Below are positions 62,223 to 64,000 of a stretch of DNA of 64,000 nucleotides, one piece after another (within the stretch, counting starts at the first letter, position 1; every line of letters begins with the position of its first letter). Where the stretch lies: the NCBI GenBank assembly GCA_022113835.1, contig JAILWY010000008.1, forward strand, positions 488,001 to 552,000, read 5' to 3'. Both the position numbers and the translations under genes were made by a program. Source of the stretch: Atopsyche davidsoni. Lineage: Eukaryota > Arthropoda > Insecta > Trichoptera > Hydrobiosidae. The notes beneath the pieces are model-generated. The model was not told the origin of the DNA. It searched no databases and saw nothing but the letters and a program-made list of their open reading frames with translations.

Positions 62223-62965
62223 AAAAAAATATTACATATTTTAAATATTATTTATATTAGCAAATAATTCACTAATAACACTTAATTAAAAATAATCCTC
62301 AAGTGATTTCAGTTAGTCAAATCATTAGAATAGTGTAAAGAACCTCCTTCGCTCTTGCTGGAGGACCAAGGCGATCTCGTTGAGGACAACAAGGCACATA
62401 TTATTACATCGAGTAATTCAATTACCGGCGCGTCGGGAGGAGCTGAGGCTATCGATTCGCTTTAAAGTGCTAACGTCTCTGAATATAAATTTTTAAGTTG
62501 TTTTTCACTTGTTGAAAGCAAAGAAGTAAGGAACGGGTGTGTTTTTTTATTCGTCCTTTCTCAGTCTCCATTCTTTTGACCTGGAGATTAGTTTTATACT
62601 TTGATTTTAAGTAATGAATTGTAATTGAAATACAATTGAGACTGTACTTTTTTAAATTTATTTTCTTTTTTTGCTGACGAGTACGTATTATTTAATAAAA
62701 TGAACATTTCCATATTATTTTTTATCATGAAATAATTAACTCACAAGAAAAATGTATAAAAAATATTTCATTTAAGTGTGTTGTTAAACGTGCTCGCGTT
62801 CTTATTAAAAAAGTACATGACTTTCTGTATTAATGAATATTGTGAACCAAATATATATATATATATTAATCATATATGGCTTTTGTTGTAACTTCACATA
62901 TTTTTTAGCGCAAAAGTTTAGCATTGCCACATATTATATATGCATATGGCAATCTGCGACACAAA

Positions 62966-63005
62966 TTTTCCTGTCTACAATCTTGCAGTATTGTAGACAG
63001 GAAAA
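62966..63005. repeat. perfect 16-bp inverted repeat with 8-nt loop
   Basis: TTTTCCTGTCTACAAT (62966-62981), loop CTTGCAGT, ATTGTAGACAGGAAAA (62990-63005). All 16 pairs match and pairing stops at once on both sides. It is shorter than a normal miRNA precursor. Confidence 0.85.
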
Positions 63006-64000
63006 GGAATGGCCCAAGTTTAAGAAAGTATTCAAATAACATATTTGTTATGGTATATTTGTTTCTTTTTATAAATCATTTTTTTATATAATTTGAAAGA
63101 GTTAATATTCGAACTGTTTTTTTCAAAGCTATTTAAATCCTTTCTTATGAAGAATAACTTTATATTTACCCTTAAGAGTATACAGATACGAGTATGTACA
63201 CACTTTCAACAAGTATGAAATTATTTTCTATAGTCTCATTATAATTTTTTTGTCATATTTAAAAAAAAGGTAAATTAATTATAAAGAACCGTTTAGTTTC
63301 CAACAACATCGACATGAAAAATCCTTAAAAAATCGTTGGGCTATCCAAAAACTAATTTTTATATATAACAAAATTAAAAAAATAAGAATTTATTACAAAT
63401 ATCGTTAACTAGGCTTAAATCTGAAATATGTTCAACAATACTCAATGCTTGTTATTTGTGTAACAAATGGTTGATGATTTCAAATAAATATATATGAAAC
63501 TGCATGTATTTTTTAAACTAGAATTATAAAAATACTGAATCCATATCAAAGTTTTCAATTTGATATACAAAAATAATTAGACAAAAATGGTACAAAAACT
63601 TGATTCATATATTAATTTAAAGAGGGGTAAACAAATACATTAAATGTAGTCATTTTTAAATGGAGGTAAAAGATAATACTGGTATTATTAGTAAAAATGA
63701 AGTAAAATAGATTTATTATATTTAATAACAAAGCATTCAATCTTTAAATATTTCATGCGCGCGAGAGCTTTTAATATAAATCAATATCAAATAAGAGTAG
63801 CCATCCATATTCCCTGAAAGAGAATCAATATAAATTTTGAAACAAATGATCATAACCTGAAATAAGGCATGTCTAGCATACATTATGATTGGGTACCATT
63901 GAATTCAAAGACAATTTCATCCCTTAATATTTCTTATTCGTAGCATCAATAATAAAAAAGGTACTGCAATATTTTACAGGGGTAGAAGAAAGTAACTTTG
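63006..64000. other. AT-rich DNA to the window end, nothing recognised
   Basis: No domain-bearing frame, repeat or RNA gene is seen in this last kilobase. Confidence 0.5.

Overview
The window comes from an AT-rich, repeat-laden insect (arthropod) genome. The main support is one recognisable protein-coding gene of the Beaten path (Beat) family, an arthropod immunoglobulin-superfamily group of secreted or membrane-bound axon-guidance proteins. Its exons are short, GC-rich islands with consensus splice sites in very long AT-rich introns. No bacterial-style gene organisation is present, and nearly all other open frames of 60-100 codons are chance frames in AT-rich DNA.

Layout: 1-2255 is the 5' flank or an upstream intron; it carries an (AT)n tract and a 421-bp hAT-type non-autonomous transposon with a perfect 8-bp target duplication. 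Positions 2256-26493 hold five exons of the beat-like gene on the plus strand (2256-2464, 15309-15444, 24970-25103, 25758-25983, 26390-26493) with introns of 12.8, 9.5, 0.65 and 0.41 kb. Joined in phase they give 269 residues: Ig domain 1 from exons 1-2, Ig domain 2 from exons 3-4, and a hydrophobic C-terminal tail from exon 5. The exon with the start codon and signal peptide is not recognisable and probably lies upstream of the window. From 26494 to 64000 no further gene is supported.

The remaining structure is repetitive. A tRNA-like (SINE-like) family with good A and B boxes occurs near 2.9, 5.8-6.2, 35.1 and 50.3-51.7 kb. Three of those four loci are inverted or palindromic, and the last is a 399-bp tandem array that flips into an inverted copy. 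A second dispersed family, marked by GGTGACCGGTTTCG-like and CCACATGT-like blocks, has five copies near 12.6, 15.2, 21.0, 47.3 and 62.1 kb. Two broken Tc1/mariner-superfamily copies (23.5-24.0 and 52.2-52.7 kb) each keep only the C-terminal part of the transposase. There are also several (TA)n tracts, a 7-bp and an 8-bp tandem repeat, a GC-rich degenerate minisatellite and two perfect short hairpins. The most unusual item is the tRNA-like element and its repeated occurrence in inverted arrangement.
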